From JAGNLA01 sp964472265 (lineage in GTDB: Bacteria; Caldisericota; Caldisericia; JAAYUI01): a stretch of DNA of 39,038 nt. The notes under the pieces are model-generated. The model saw only the letters and a program-made list of their open reading frames with translations. It was not told the origin of the DNA and ran no database searches. The position numbers and the translations under genes are program-made. Shown here piece by piece: positions 13,881 to 21,674 of this stretch; position 1 is the stretch's first letter, and each line of letters opens with the position of its first letter. The DNA lies in contig CAYYJO010000007.1 in NCBI GenBank assembly GCA_964472265.1, forward strand, positions 1-39,038. Reading direction: 5' to 3'.

Positions 13881-13908
13881 AAACCGGAGGTGTCAGCCTC
13901 CGGTTTTT
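13881..13908 (+). terminator. Rho-independent terminator after the HsdR_N-type gene
   Basis: A perfect 10-bp stem AAACCGGAGG/CCTCCGGTTT (13881-13890 with 13897-13906), 6-nt loop, ending in five T residues. Confidence 0.9.
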
Positions 13909-13911
13909 GCT

Positions 13912-13940
13912 TTGATTTGTACTGACTTTTCTGATAGATA
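13912..13940 (+). promoter_or_regulatory. Probable promoter of the methyltransferase gene
   Basis: TTGATT (13912-13917), 17 bp, TAGATA (13935-13940). A second reading (TTGTAC with TATTTA) is nearly as good. A long leader with AAGGAG at 13973-13978 follows. Confidence 0.4.
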
Positions 13941-13984
13941 TTTATTGGCAACATTCATACTGACTGAGTCTGAAGGAGACCAAA

Positions 13985-14713
13985 ATGCTGAGAGGGAAGA
14001 AAGATGGCAATGGCAAGCTTCTGAAGGATTTTTCCGATGGTGAGCATGTTTTTGAAATTATTGAGAGGGATGACGGTTTAATCAACATTGGCGCTGGGCC
14101 AAGAACCTACTTTTCGACATTTGATTCGTGGAATCCACGTATAAAAGAGGCAATATCACTTGCAAAAGGCAGGATTCTTGACATTGGGTGCGGAGCCGGA
14201 AGGTTCACTCTCTATTTTCAGGAAAAAGGTTTCGATGTCGTTGGAATTGATAACTCTGAACTTGCCGTCAAGGTTTGCCAGTCCAGAGGAGTAAAGAATG
14301 TATTTCCGGTCGGAATCGATGAGATAAACAGCAGTCTCGGACAATTCGACACAATTGTTATGTTTGGTAATGGGTTCGGATTATTGCAATCGTTTGATAA
14401 AGCAAGACAAATCCTGGGTCGTATGAAAGAGATAACATCAGATGATGCTGTTATAATCGCTGAATCGATCAATCCCTGCGGAACCCTATTCCAACATGAT
14501 TTGCGTTATTTCGAACGGAACAGAAAAAAGGGTAGGATGTCAGGTCAATTGAGGATCAGGATCAGGCACCTTGACTACAAGACACCATATTTCGATTTTT
14601 TGCTGGCTTCACCAGATGAGATTCGAGGGATTGTTGACGGTACAGGCTGGAAACTGAAATCAACCTTGGGTGATGAAAACAATGGTTTCGTGGCGATAAT
14701 TCGGAAAATATAG
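13985..14713 (+). CDS. Class I SAM-dependent methyltransferase
   Basis: 242 residues. SAM-binding motif I is RILDIGCGAGRFTLYF at about residues 57-72, followed by VVGIDNSELAV (motif II acidic residue) and FDTIVMFGNGFGLL (motif IV region), the classic small-molecule methyltransferase fold. The N-terminal part (GKKDGNGKLLKDF) and the C-terminal part (HLDYKTPYFDFLLASPDE) give no clear substrate. The start has AAGGAG with a 6-nt gap. It is a single-gene unit between two terminators, so context gives no function. Confidence 0.8.
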   Translation: MLRGKKDGNGKLLKDFSDGEHVFEIIERDDGLINIGAGPRTYFSTFDSWNPRIKEAISLAKGRILDIGCGAGRFTLYFQEKGFDVVGIDNSELAVKVCQSRGVKNVFPVGIDEINSSLGQFDTIVMFGNGFGLLQSFDKARQILGRMKEITSDDAVIIAESINPCGTLFQHDLRYFERNRKKGRMSGQLRIRIRHLDYKTPYFDFLLASPDEIRGIVDGTGWKLKSTLGDENNGFVAIIRKI

Positions 14714-14724
14714 CCATCAAACAA

Positions 14725-14751
14725 AAACCCCTGGCTAAGCCAGGGGTTTTA
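14725..14751. terminator. Bidirectional terminator between the methyltransferase and rplI
   Basis: A near-perfect 27-bp palindrome, AAAACCCCTGGCT then A then AGCCAGGGGTTTT, with T-runs on both strands. It serves the plus-strand methyltransferase and the minus-strand ribosomal operon that converge here. Confidence 0.9.
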
Positions 14752-14770
14752 TGATTAGATTTAGATTTAA

Positions 14771-15226
14771 TCAGGCGTTCTTGACTTCGATCTTGAGGGT
14801 GGCTTCCACGTCGTGATGGAGCCTGACCTTGACGGAGTGCATTCCGCAGGTCTTGATCGGGTTTTCGATGATGATGTCGTGCCTGTCGACGACCACTTTG
14901 AGCTCGCGCTTGATGAGCTTTGAGAGTGTGTCGGTTGTCACTGATCCGAACAGTGTGCCTGTCGGGCCGGCTTTTGCTGTGACCTCGAGGGTCTTGGACT
15001 CAAAGGCATTCCTGACTTCTTCGGCTTTTGCCTTTGCTTTTGCCGACTGCTTGTCTGAAATCTCAAGGTGATAGTTGAGGTTTGTGACAGCGGATGGTGT
15101 TGCAACCTGAGCAAATCCCCTCTTGATGAGGAAGTTGTTGCCAAAGCCAGTGGCCACGTCAACGACTGATCCCTTGGCGCCGAGTTTTGGAACGTCTTTA
15201 AGAAGGATCACTTTCAGCTTCATCAT
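14771..15226 (-). CDS. rplI: 50S ribosomal protein L9
   Basis: 151 residues. The N-terminal domain MKLKVILLKDVPKLGAKGSVVDVATGFGNNFL and the C-terminal domain separated by a charged helix (SAKAKAKAEEVRNAFES) are diagnostic. The start at 15226 gives an ATGA overlap with the rpsR stop; the ATG at 15223 is the alternative. An upstream in-frame ATG at 15304 would add a basic tail that merely reads through rpsR and was discarded. Last gene of the rpsF-ssb-rpsR-rplI operon. Confidence 0.97.
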   Translation of the reverse strand: MMKLKVILLKDVPKLGAKGSVVDVATGFGNNFLIKRGFAQVATPSAVTNLNYHLEISDKQSAKAKAKAEEVRNAFESKTLEVTAKAGPTGTLFGSVTTDTLSKLIKRELKVVVDRHDIIIENPIKTCGMHSVKVRLHHDVEATLKIEVKNA

Positions 15227-15480
15227 TTCACCACGAACGGAAGCAGAGCGATTTCTCTTGCGAGCTTGACTGCCTCGGTCACCCTTCTCTGGTGCATTGC
15301 GCATGTGCCGGTTGCCCTTCTTGGAAGGATCTTACCGGTGTCGGTAACAAATCTCTGGAGCCTGGAAACGTCCTTGAAGTCAACGTAATCCTGGTGCTCA
15401 GCACAGAATGTGCATATTTTCTTTCTCGGTTTGGAGAATTTTTTGCCTCTCGGCCTCTTCTTGTCAAAATCCATTGGCAT
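15223..15480 (-). CDS. rpsR: 30S ribosomal protein S18 (zinc-type)
   Basis: 85 residues. The core LQRFVTDTGKILPRRATGTCAMHQRRVTEAVKLAREIALLPF is characteristic (given as RRATGTCAMHQRR and neighbours). Both CTFC near residues 23-26 and TGTCAMHQ are present, so this is the C+ zinc-binding form. It forms the S6:S18 heterodimer with the rpsF product, which is expected to bind the operon leader. It follows ssb after a short gap. Confidence 0.97.
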   Translation of the reverse strand: MPMDFDKKRPRGKKFSKPRKKICTFCAEHQDYVDFKDVSRLQRFVTDTGKILPRRATGTCAMHQRRVTEAVKLAREIALLPFVVK

Positions 15481-15501
15481 TTTCTTTTGCTCCTTTTCTT
15501 A

Positions 15502-15939
15502 TCAAGAAAACGGTATGTCTTCGTCGTTGAAATCCGGGATCGAGAAATCCTCGTCTGCTGGTGCGGATTTGCCTGTGTCCGGTTTTCCGGCTGCTGGGGC
15601 TGATCCGTCCGACGGTCTTCTGTCAAGCAGAACCATCTTGTTTACGATTACTTCTGTGATCCAGCGTTTGATGCCGTCCTTCTCGTAGTCTCTGATTGAA
15701 AGCTTTCCTTCCAGATAACATCTGCTGCCCTTCTTGAGATACTGGTGGGCAACCGTTGCCTGGTTACGCCAAAGGACGCAATTGATGAAAAGGGTGTCTT
15801 CCTTGAGATCTCCACCGCCGGATGGTCTGTACTTTTCTGTGCAGGCAAGCCTGACAGTTGCCACCGGTGTACCCTGTGGGGTATAGCGGAGTTCGGGATC
15901 TTGTGTGAGATTTCCTATGAGAAGGACTTTGTTAAGCAT
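15502..15939 (-). CDS. ssb: Single-stranded DNA-binding protein
   Basis: 145 residues. The OB fold (residues 1-110: MLNKVLLIGNLTQDPELRYT, FINCVLWRNQA, SRCYLEGKLSIRDYE) is followed by a Pro/Gly/Ala-rich linker and an acidic tail DFNDEDIPFS. The usual partner-binding tail ends in IPF; here one extra serine follows. The start shares one base with the rpsF stop (TGATG), so translation is coupled. Confidence 0.96.
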   Translation of the reverse strand: MLNKVLLIGNLTQDPELRYTPQGTPVATVRLACTEKYRPSGGGDLKEDTLFINCVLWRNQATVAHQYLKKGSRCYLEGKLSIRDYEKDGIKRWITEVIVNKMVLLDRRPSDGSAPAAGKPDTGKSAPADEDFSIPDFNDEDIPFS

Positions 15940-16364
15940 CAGGCTTGTTCTTCCTTCGGCATTTCGGCCATCTGTTCAACAAATGCCGGCTCTTCCTTCG
16001 GGGCTGCCATGCGTCTGTTGGCTCTTCTGGCTTCAGAGGCTTTGAGCCATTCCTCACGTCTCTTTGCGGCTTTCTGGGCATAGGTCAGGTCAATGAGGAC
16101 ATCTCTTACGAAACCTTCACTGATTCTGACGAGTCTTCGAAGCTCTGCGATTGTGGTCGGTGGAGCCCTGAAGGTGTTTACCCAGTAAATGCCTTCCTGA
16201 TTTCCCTTAATCTCATAGGCGAGTCTGCGCTTTCCCCATCTCTTGCTGTCAACGATCTCTCCGCCTTCGGTTGTGATCGTGTCAGTGAGCTTGGCAACGA
16301 GCGTTTTTTCGCCCTCCTCATCCAGATTTGGTGTGAGGATGAACATCTGTTCGTACAATTTCAT
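15939..16364 (-). CDS. rpsF: 30S ribosomal protein S6
   Basis: 141 residues. Begins MKLYEQMFILTPNLDEEG and continues with GGEIVDSKRWGKRRLAYEI and EGIYWVNTF, the S6 core. An extended C-terminal tail from about residue 105 is Ala/Glu-rich and longer than the E. coli protein's acidic tail. AGGAGG at 16374-16379 lies 9 nt before the ATG and directly beside the leader hairpin described separately. First gene of the operon. Confidence 0.96.
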   Translation of the reverse strand: MKLYEQMFILTPNLDEEGEKTLVAKLTDTITTEGGEIVDSKRWGKRRLAYEIKGNQEGIYWVNTFRAPPTTIAELRRLVRISEGFVRDVLIDLTYAQKAAKRREEWLKASEARRANRRMAAPKEEPAFVEQMAEMPKEEQA

Positions 16365-16373
16365 TAATAATTT

Positions 16374-16410
16374 CCTCCTGTGGTCTCATCGGGTCAGGTT
16401 AGCCTGACCA
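16374..16410 (-). promoter_or_regulatory. Probable S6:S18-binding leader RNA of the rpsF operon
   Basis: On the minus-strand RNA an outer stem UGGUC/GACCA (16406-16410 with 16381-16385) encloses an inner hairpin CAGG-CUAA-CCUG and an asymmetric 3' loop containing CCCGAUGA (16386-16393). A CCG in such a loop is the hallmark I recall for the published rpsF leader motif bound by S6:S18. The structure ends one base before the AGGAGG. A competing stem GGTCAGG/CCTGACC (16392-16409) is also possible. Confidence 0.55.
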
Positions 16411-16430
16411 GAAGGTTTGACAAACATAAA

Positions 16431-16458
16431 ATTTTAAGTTTGGTACACACATTGTCAA
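16431..16458 (-). promoter_or_regulatory. Promoter of the rpsF-ssb-rpsR-rplI operon
   Basis: On the minus strand a consensus TTGACA (16453-16458), 16 bp, then TAAAAT (16431-16436). The leader is about 60 nt. Confidence 0.65.
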
Positions 16459-16476
16459 CTATATTAATTGACTTGT

Positions 16477-16485
16477 TGATATAAT
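16477..16485 (+). promoter_or_regulatory. Extended -10 promoter of the kinase-ATPase-TPR gene
   Basis: TGATATAAT is a perfect extended -10 element; no -35 hexamer lies at proper distance, which extended -10 promoters tolerate. The next in-frame start, GTG at 16493, is 7 nt downstream. The ATG at 16484 overlaps the -10 box itself and would not be transcribed. Confidence 0.6.
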
Positions 16486-16492
16486 GGTTCAT

Positions 16493-19400
16493 GTGAGCAG
16501 ACTGGTTTTTGGACGATACAAACTTGAATCGCGGCTTGGAGGCGGTGGAATGGGCGAGGTTTTCCTCGCAACCGACCTTCAGTCGAACGATAAAATAGTG
16601 GTAAAAATCTCAAAAACCAGAATTGGCGGGAATGAGAAGGATCAGCAGAGAGTCCTTGCTGAGGCGTCACTTCTTTCAAGGTTTGATCATCCTGGAATAA
16701 ATCGGATATACGATTGTGGAATTGACCAGGACGAGTATTTCTACGTTATGGAGTTTGTGGAAGGCACATCGCTGATAAACGTAAAAAACCTGTCGCTCTC
16801 GGAAAAGATAGAAATTTTCAGGGATTGTGCCAATATAATGAATCACATCCACAGCCGAGGTGTTGTCCATCGAGACATCAAGCCTGAAAACGTCGTTGTT
16901 CTGCCCGAGAAATCAGGAGTGTCAGGCACCAGGGCGAAGCTAATTGATTTTGGTCTGGCCTATTTTTCTGGTAAACAGAGAATAACCGATACAGGACATG
17001 TGGTAGGAACGTTGAATTATATGGCCCCTGAACTTCTCCTTGGAATTGACTTTGACTACAGAGCAGACCTGTATTCCTTTGGTGTTACGATGTACTACAC
17101 CCTTACCGGTCGTTTGCCGATTGAATCAAGGCAGACCAGCAACATAGCCTACAGCATACTTAACACCATGCCGGAGCCACCGTCGAAATATAACCCTGAA
17201 ATCTCATCGGAACTCGATCAAATAGTGCTTTCACTGCTTCGCCGCGACCCGAGGGAGCGAATACAGACAGCCAAAGAACTGAGTGATTTGCTCTCGGATA
17301 TGTGTGAATATTCCAAAAAGACTCAGCCCAATCCGTCATCTGTTTCTGTAACGATACCAATGCTTTTTGGCCGCGAGAATGAAATGGATGAATTGTTCGA
17401 GCATTACAATCGATCATCGGATTCTGCGTGCGCCGTCTTACTAAGTGGTCCTTTTGGAATAGGCAAATCCAGGCTTGCGGAGGAATTTGCCATTAAAGCC
17501 CAGTTTCAGGGAGCCGTTGTGCTTCGAGCACATGGCATAAGTTCGGCAACACCTGAGCCTCTTTACGGACTCAGACAATTGTTCTGGAATCTCCAGCACT
17601 ACCCGTTTTTTGAAACGATCCAGAAAAAAACGTCTGATTTTATAGCTCTGGCATCCATGAACGTCTCGATGATGCTAAAGTACAAGATAAAGGCGCAAAA
17701 TGTGAAATTCACATCCCAAGAGAGGCTTGGCTCATTCAGCAGTATCGTTGCGACCATGTGCAAGGCTGGACAGGTGATGGTCGTACTCGATGATTGCGAC
17801 GAAATCGATAAGGAGACGCTCGACCTTTGCACATCGATGGTGGTTGACAACCATAAGAACTTCTTCCTGCTGATGACGTCTGACGAATTTAGGCTCAAGC
17901 TTAAGAATGCACTTCCAGATGAGCTGTCCCTGGAGATTGACCTGCAACCAATCAAGGATATAGCCGGTTTTGCTTCAAGCTCTCTTGGCATTGAAGTTGA
18001 CGATAACCTGCTCGTTGAGAATCTTACCCAGAATTCAATGGGTGTCCCAAACCTTCTGCTTGACCAGCTCAGGTCGCACGTTGCCACCGAGAGTCTGAAG
18101 ATTAAGGATGGCAGACTCCTTTTCGACCCTGAAAAATCAAAATCCATAAAAACGAATGATTTTATTGCAAGCATTCTGGACACGATATCTGAGAACGGTA
18201 GACGTTTGCTCAGTTTTGCCGGTGTAATGGGGCACAGGTTCATTTCAGATATGGCCTCAAAGGTTCTTGGGCTGGAGTCCAGGGACACAATAACGGCTAT
18301 TGACGAGTTGATGAGGCTTGGGGTTTTGACCAGCGTCAACGAAGCTGGTTCGGTTTTTTACAACCTTCAGAAACGCTTCGCAACAAACGTCTGGTCGCTG
18401 GTCAGTCCTGAAGATGAAAGGCATTTCAACAAGCTCATAGCCAACTATCTCGAGACCGATCCAAACGCCAGACCTGAATGGATTTTCAACCATTACTCGA
18501 AGGCAAGTCATGCCGAGAAATCAGTGCAGTGGGCTGCCAAAATCTGTGAATCCCTTTCGGAAAAAAATGATCCTGCAATAAATAGGTACATTGAGCACAT
18601 AGAAACCACAGCCCAGCTTGAAGGCAGGATTGATTGGCTCCTGAAGGCAAGGATTTTCCAGGCAAAACAACTTTTCTCTAACGGGAAGAATAATGAAGCC
18701 CTTGATTTGATTGACGATACCCTCAGCAAGGCGCTTGAAAAGGGTTTCAGTTCGATACTGCTCGACTGTTTCCTGGAAAAGGCATCGATGCTTTCGAAGC
18801 TCAACCATTTTTCTGAGGCAATTGAGGTTAGGCTTGGCTCAATCCATTTGGCAAAAATCACAGCCAGGGCGGACGCTGAATACACAATCCATGACAGCCT
18901 TTCGAGGCTGTATTTGAGAACCATGGAGATGGAGCCGGCGCTGGTTCACGCAAGATCAGCAAATGACATTGCCAAAAATCTTGATCACACAACACAATTA
19001 AAAGCTTTGAACGCTCTGATGACAAGGCTTGTTGAAAACCATAAGTTGTCTGAAGCTGAGAAAATCATGGTTGATGCCCTTGGGGACGGCAACCTTTCAA
19101 ACACTGACAAAGTTGTTCTTCAGTCATCGCTTGCCCGTGTAGTTTGGCTAAAAGGTGAAATTGAGCAGGCAAGCAACATGACGCTTGAGATTCTCAGTCA
19201 GGTAGCTCCAGAGCTGATGAAAGCAAGAACCCTGAGGAATTTTGCATCGATTTACCACTCAGCCGGGAGATACCAGGAGGCCGTAGCGCTTGTTGACACC
19301 ATTGAGTCCATGGAATGCGAGCCGAGTGAAAAAATTGCAGCCAGAATCAAAAAGTATGAGATGGAATTCGAGTGCCGAGGGTGGCAAAACGTTTTGACCA

Positions 19401-20005
19401 AGTTTGATTCACTAATTGATAACGCAAAAGAATCAGGCAGGATTGATGTTATTTTAGAGTGTTACACGACATTTGGGAACATTGCCTGCATCATTCCAAA
19501 CCTCGACACTGCCAGAAACGCTTTTGAAAAGTCCTGGGAAATAGCCATTAATTCCAAGTTCCCTTATCTGATCTGCAGCACTGGCTTTTCAATCCTGACC
19601 GCTTTCAACCAGCCTTTTGCCAAGTCAGACCTCAAAAAGATTTTCGAGGTTATTTCACAACTCCCTGAAATTCAGGATGACATTATGTATGAAATCTTCA
19701 GGCTGGCATCACTTGGTATGGAATCGATAATTGAAGCAAAAAATCCTATCCAGATAAAAAAGGGCATCGAACAGCTTGCAAATGCAAAAACGATGGCAAT
19801 CGCATCTGGCCACAGACAGAGAATGGGTTATCTGACCAAACTTTTGGGCAAGGTGCACGCCGGCGAGTTCAGGTATAGCAGATCGGAAACCGACAGGAAG
19901 CTTGCTGAGCAAAACTTCTTTGAGTCTGAGTTTATTTATCGGTCGATCGGTGCAAACTGGCTGGCCGACTTCGTTTCGGACTATGCCGAAAAATACATCC
20001 ACTAG
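16493..20005 (+). CDS. Serine/threonine protein kinase with AAA-type ATPase and TPR domains
   Basis: 1170 residues from the GTG at 16493. Residues about 5-265 are a eukaryotic-like kinase: SRLGGGGMGEVFLA (glycine loop), VVKIS (ATP lysine), HRDIKPEN with H126-R127-D128, and DFG at 152-154. Residues about 290-560 are an ATPase: FGRENEMDELF, P-loop GPFGIGKSR starting at 319, and Walker B VMVVLDDCDEID near 430. The remaining 600 residues are alpha-helical repeats of TPR type. The layout resembles PknK/STAND-type signal integrators: kinase output plus an NTPase switch and a ligand-sensing solenoid. No membrane helix is seen, so it should be cytosolic. It is a one-gene unit, divergent from rpsF, and its TAG is one base from the queA stop. 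Confidence 0.88.
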   Translation: MSRLVFGRYKLESRLGGGGMGEVFLATDLQSNDKIVVKISKTRIGGNEKDQQRVLAEASLLSRFDHPGINRIYDCGIDQDEYFYVMEFVEGTSLINVKNLSLSEKIEIFRDCANIMNHIHSRGVVHRDIKPENVVVLPEKSGVSGTRAKLIDFGLAYFSGKQRITDTGHVVGTLNYMAPELLLGIDFDYRADLYSFGVTMYYTLTGRLPIESRQTSNIAYSILNTMPEPPSKYNPEISSELDQIVLSLLRRDPRERIQTAKELSDLLSDMCEYSKKTQPNPSSVSVTIPMLFGRENEMDELFEHYNRSSDSACAVLLSGPFGIGKSRLAEEFAIKAQFQGAVVLRAHGISSATPEPLYGLRQLFWNLQHYPFFETIQKKTSDFIALASMNVSMMLKYKIKAQNVKFTSQERLGSFSSIVATMCKAGQVMVVLDDCDEIDKETLDLCTSMVVDNHKNFFLLMTSDEFRLKLKNALPDELSLEIDLQPIKDIAGFASSSLGIEVDDNLLVENLTQNSMGVPNLLLDQLRSHVATESLKIKDGRLLFDPEKSKSIKTNDFIASILDTISENGRRLLSFAGVMGHRFISDMASKVLGLESRDTITAIDELMRLGVLTSVNEAGSVFYNLQKRFATNVWSLVSPEDERHFNKLIANYLETDPNARPEWIFNHYSKASHAEKSVQWAAKICESLSEKNDPAINRYIEHIETTAQLEGRIDWLLKARIFQAKQLFSNGKNNEALDLIDDTLSKALEKGFSSILLDCFLEKASMLSKLNHFSEAIEVRLGSIHLAKITARADAEYTIHDSLSRLYLRTMEMEPALVHARSANDIAKNLDHTTQLKALNALMTRLVENHKLSEAEKIMVDALGDGNLSNTDKVVLQSSLARVVWLKGEIEQASNMTLEILSQVAPELMKARTLRNFASIYHSAGRYQEAVALVDTIESMECEPSEKIAARIKKYEMEFECRGWQNVLTKFDSLIDNAKESGRIDVILECYTTFGNIACIIPNLDTARNAFEKSWEIAINSKFPYLICSTGFSILTAFNQPFAKSDLKKIFEVISQLPEIQDDIMYEIFRLASLGMESIIEAKNPIQIKKGIEQLANAKTMAIASGHRQRMGYLTKLLGKVHAGEFRYSRSETDRKLAEQNFFESEFIYRSIGANWLADFVSDYAEKYIH

Positions 20006-20006
20006 C

Positions 20007-21032
20007 CTATAAAATCAGCATTGCGTCGCCAAAACTGAAGAATCTGAATCGACTATCTACCGCTTGCCTGTATGCTTCAAAAATGAAATCCTTGCCGGCA
20101 AAAGCTGAAACCAAAAGGAGCAGCGTTGAGCCTGGCAGGTGAAAGTTTGTGATGAGCCTGTCCACAGCTTTGAATTTGTAGCCTGGTTTGATGAAAAGGT
20201 CGGTTTCGCCTTCACCTGATTTGACAATGCCATCTTCAGATGTTGTGGATTCGAGCGTTCTGACCACTGTTGTCCCACAAGCGTAGATTCTGCCGCCAAT
20301 TTTATGGGTGTTGTTGATGAGGTCAGCAGTTTCCTGGGCGACGCTGTACCATTCAAAGTCCATCTTGTGCTCATCAACGTTGTCGGTTTTAATTGGCCTG
20401 AAAGTGCCGATGCCAACGTGTAGAGTAACCTTTGCCACGGCAATGCCTTTCCGTGCAATGGCTTCGAGCAATTCAGGCGTGAAGTGGAGTCCGGCAGTAG
20501 GAGCAGCTACGGCACCTTCATTTTTTGAATAAACGGTTTGGTAGCGCTCTGGATCAATGTTTGTGTTGTGGATGTATGGAGGTAGCGGAACATTGCCGAA
20601 GCCCAGAAGAGTGCGGTCGTCGCAGTCGAATTTTATAATCCTTCCGCCATCTTCGGTTCGTTCAACCACTTCAGCTCTCTGGTTGGAGACTGAAAAAACA
20701 GTTCCAGGAATGAGTTTTTTCCCTGGCTTAACGAGTGTCTTCCACAGTCTGTCACCAAGTCTCTTTAGCAGGAAAACCTCAACGTTTCCACCGGTTTTGA
20801 GTTTGCCGTAAAGCCTTGCCGGTATCACTCTTGTGTCGTTGAGAACCAGAGTGTCGCCTGGATTGAAAAACTGGACTATGTCAGAAAAATGAAGCTCCCT
20901 AACGGTCCTTTTATCCCTGTCCAAAACCATGAGCCTTGAGTGATCACGTTTTTGCGATGGTTCCTGAGCGATCAGCTCCTGGGGGAGGTTGTAAACAAAG
21001 TCTGACAGTCTGAGAGCGTTTGCCTTTTCCAT
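20007..21032 (-). CDS. queA: S-adenosylmethionine:tRNA ribosyltransferase-isomerase
   Basis: 341 residues, the usual size. Signatures: FVYNLPQELIAQEP, RDHSRLMVLDR, TLVLNDTRVIPARL, PTAGLHFTPELLEAI, THKIGGRIYACGTTVVRTLES and TNFHLPGSTLLLLVSAFAG. It transfers ribose from SAM to preQ1 in tRNA to form epoxyqueuosine. No other queuosine genes are in the window. The predicted promoter leaves only about 8 nt of leader and no Shine-Dalgarno sequence. It is divergent from birA with overlapping promoters and converges with the upstream kinase gene. Confidence 0.96.
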   Translation of the reverse strand: MEKANALRLSDFVYNLPQELIAQEPSQKRDHSRLMVLDRDKRTVRELHFSDIVQFFNPGDTLVLNDTRVIPARLYGKLKTGGNVEVFLLKRLGDRLWKTLVKPGKKLIPGTVFSVSNQRAEVVERTEDGGRIIKFDCDDRTLLGFGNVPLPPYIHNTNIDPERYQTVYSKNEGAVAAPTAGLHFTPELLEAIARKGIAVAKVTLHVGIGTFRPIKTDNVDEHKMDFEWYSVAQETADLINNTHKIGGRIYACGTTVVRTLESTTSEDGIVKSGEGETDLFIKPGYKFKAVDRLITNFHLPGSTLLLLVSAFAGKDFIFEAYRQAVDSRFRFFSFGDAMLIL

Positions 21033-21048
21033 AGAATTTGGCTACAAT
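21020..21048 (+). promoter_or_regulatory. Promoter of birA
   Basis: TTGCCT (21020-21025), 17 bp, TACAAT (21043-21048), 7 nt before a GTG at 21056. The -35 box lies inside the first codons of queA. Confidence 0.65.
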
Positions 21049-21075
21049 CTTAACCGTGAGGTTCATCAGGTTCAA
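21047..21075 (-). promoter_or_regulatory. Promoter of queA
   Basis: On the minus strand TTGAAC (21070-21075), 17 bp, TAAGAT (21047-21052), 14 nt before the ATG at 21032. Its -10 box shares two bases with the birA -10 box, and its -35 box is inside birA. Confidence 0.55.
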
Positions 21076-21655
21076 GGAGATAGACAGCACACAGAGGGTT
21101 GCCAGGGAAGTCGCCGGTCAGGATGCTGACGACATGACGATTGTTTGGGCGGACATCCAGACCAAGGGTGTTGGCAGACATCAGAAGCAGTGGTTTTCAA
21201 ACGAAGGCGGACTCTGGATGACTGTGATAATCAGAAGGCCAATTCCAGCCGACATCTGCTCCTACATTGCACTCGCTGTAGGGTTGAGCATTCATGAACT
21301 GCTCCAATGTCTTGGAATCCAAAACCAGATAAAATATCCCAACGATATTTTGGCCATTTTTGGAAGAAGCAACAAAAAACTCTGTGGAATACTGTGCCAG
21401 TCCGTCCTTCGCGGAAGTCACGTTGAGTACGTGCTCGTTGGTGTTGGCATCAATGTGAACAACATGGTGCCAAATATGGCCGTTTCACTTTGCGAGCTGA
21501 CCAACAGGCGATGGGATTGCGAAGTTCTGGCGCCAATGGTTGCAAAGGCTGTTTCAGACGGTGTAAACGAGCTGCTGGTTCATGGTCGTCATGTCATCGT
21601 TGAAAGGCTTGTTTCATCAGGTTGTCTTGAAATCCCCCTTGACCTTCGGCCTTGA
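21056..21655 (+). CDS. birA: Biotin-[acetyl-CoA-carboxylase] ligase (BirA catalytic domain only)
   Basis: 199 residues from the GTG at 21056, chosen because a good promoter ends 7 nt upstream; a TTG at 21038 would lie between the -35 and -10 boxes. It begins RFIRFKEIDSTQRVARE, then ADIQTKGVGRHQKQW (biotinyl-AMP loop), IKYPNDI (KWPND equivalent), KLCGILCQS and VLVGVGINVN. There is no N-terminal DNA-binding domain, so it cannot act as a bio-operon repressor. The loop is atypical: GVGRHQ replaces the common GRGRRG, keeping only the second arginine. It attaches biotin to carboxylase carrier proteins. The 3' end contains the promoter of the zinc-ribbon gene. Confidence 0.88.
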   Translation: MRFIRFKEIDSTQRVAREVAGQDADDMTIVWADIQTKGVGRHQKQWFSNEGGLWMTVIIRRPIPADICSYIALAVGLSIHELLQCLGIQNQIKYPNDILAIFGRSNKKLCGILCQSVLRGSHVEYVLVGVGINVNNMVPNMAVSLCELTNRRWDCEVLAPMVAKAVSDGVNELLVHGRHVIVERLVSSGCLEIPLDLRP

Positions 21656-21666
21656 AACGGTATTAA
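21639..21666 (+). promoter_or_regulatory. Promoter of the FmdB zinc-ribbon gene
   Basis: TTGACC (21639-21644), 16 bp, TATTAA (21661-21666), with the ATG 8 nt further at 21675. The -35 box is inside birA. Confidence 0.55.
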
Positions 21667-21674
21667 TTATTGTC

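Noticed and set aside
15227..15304. Extended N-terminus of L9 from 15304
   Set aside because: It reads through the end of rpsR in another frame and adds a basic tail unknown in L9; the ATGA overlap at 15226 gives the canonical start.
16468..16485. TTGACT at 16468 as a -35 box for the kinase gene
   Set aside because: The spacer to TATAAT would be 6 bp. The extended TG motif explains the promoter without it.
16484..16492. ATG at 16484 as start of the kinase-ATPase-TPR gene
   Set aside because: It overlaps the TATAAT box, so it would not be part of the transcript; GTG at 16493 fits the predicted transcription start.
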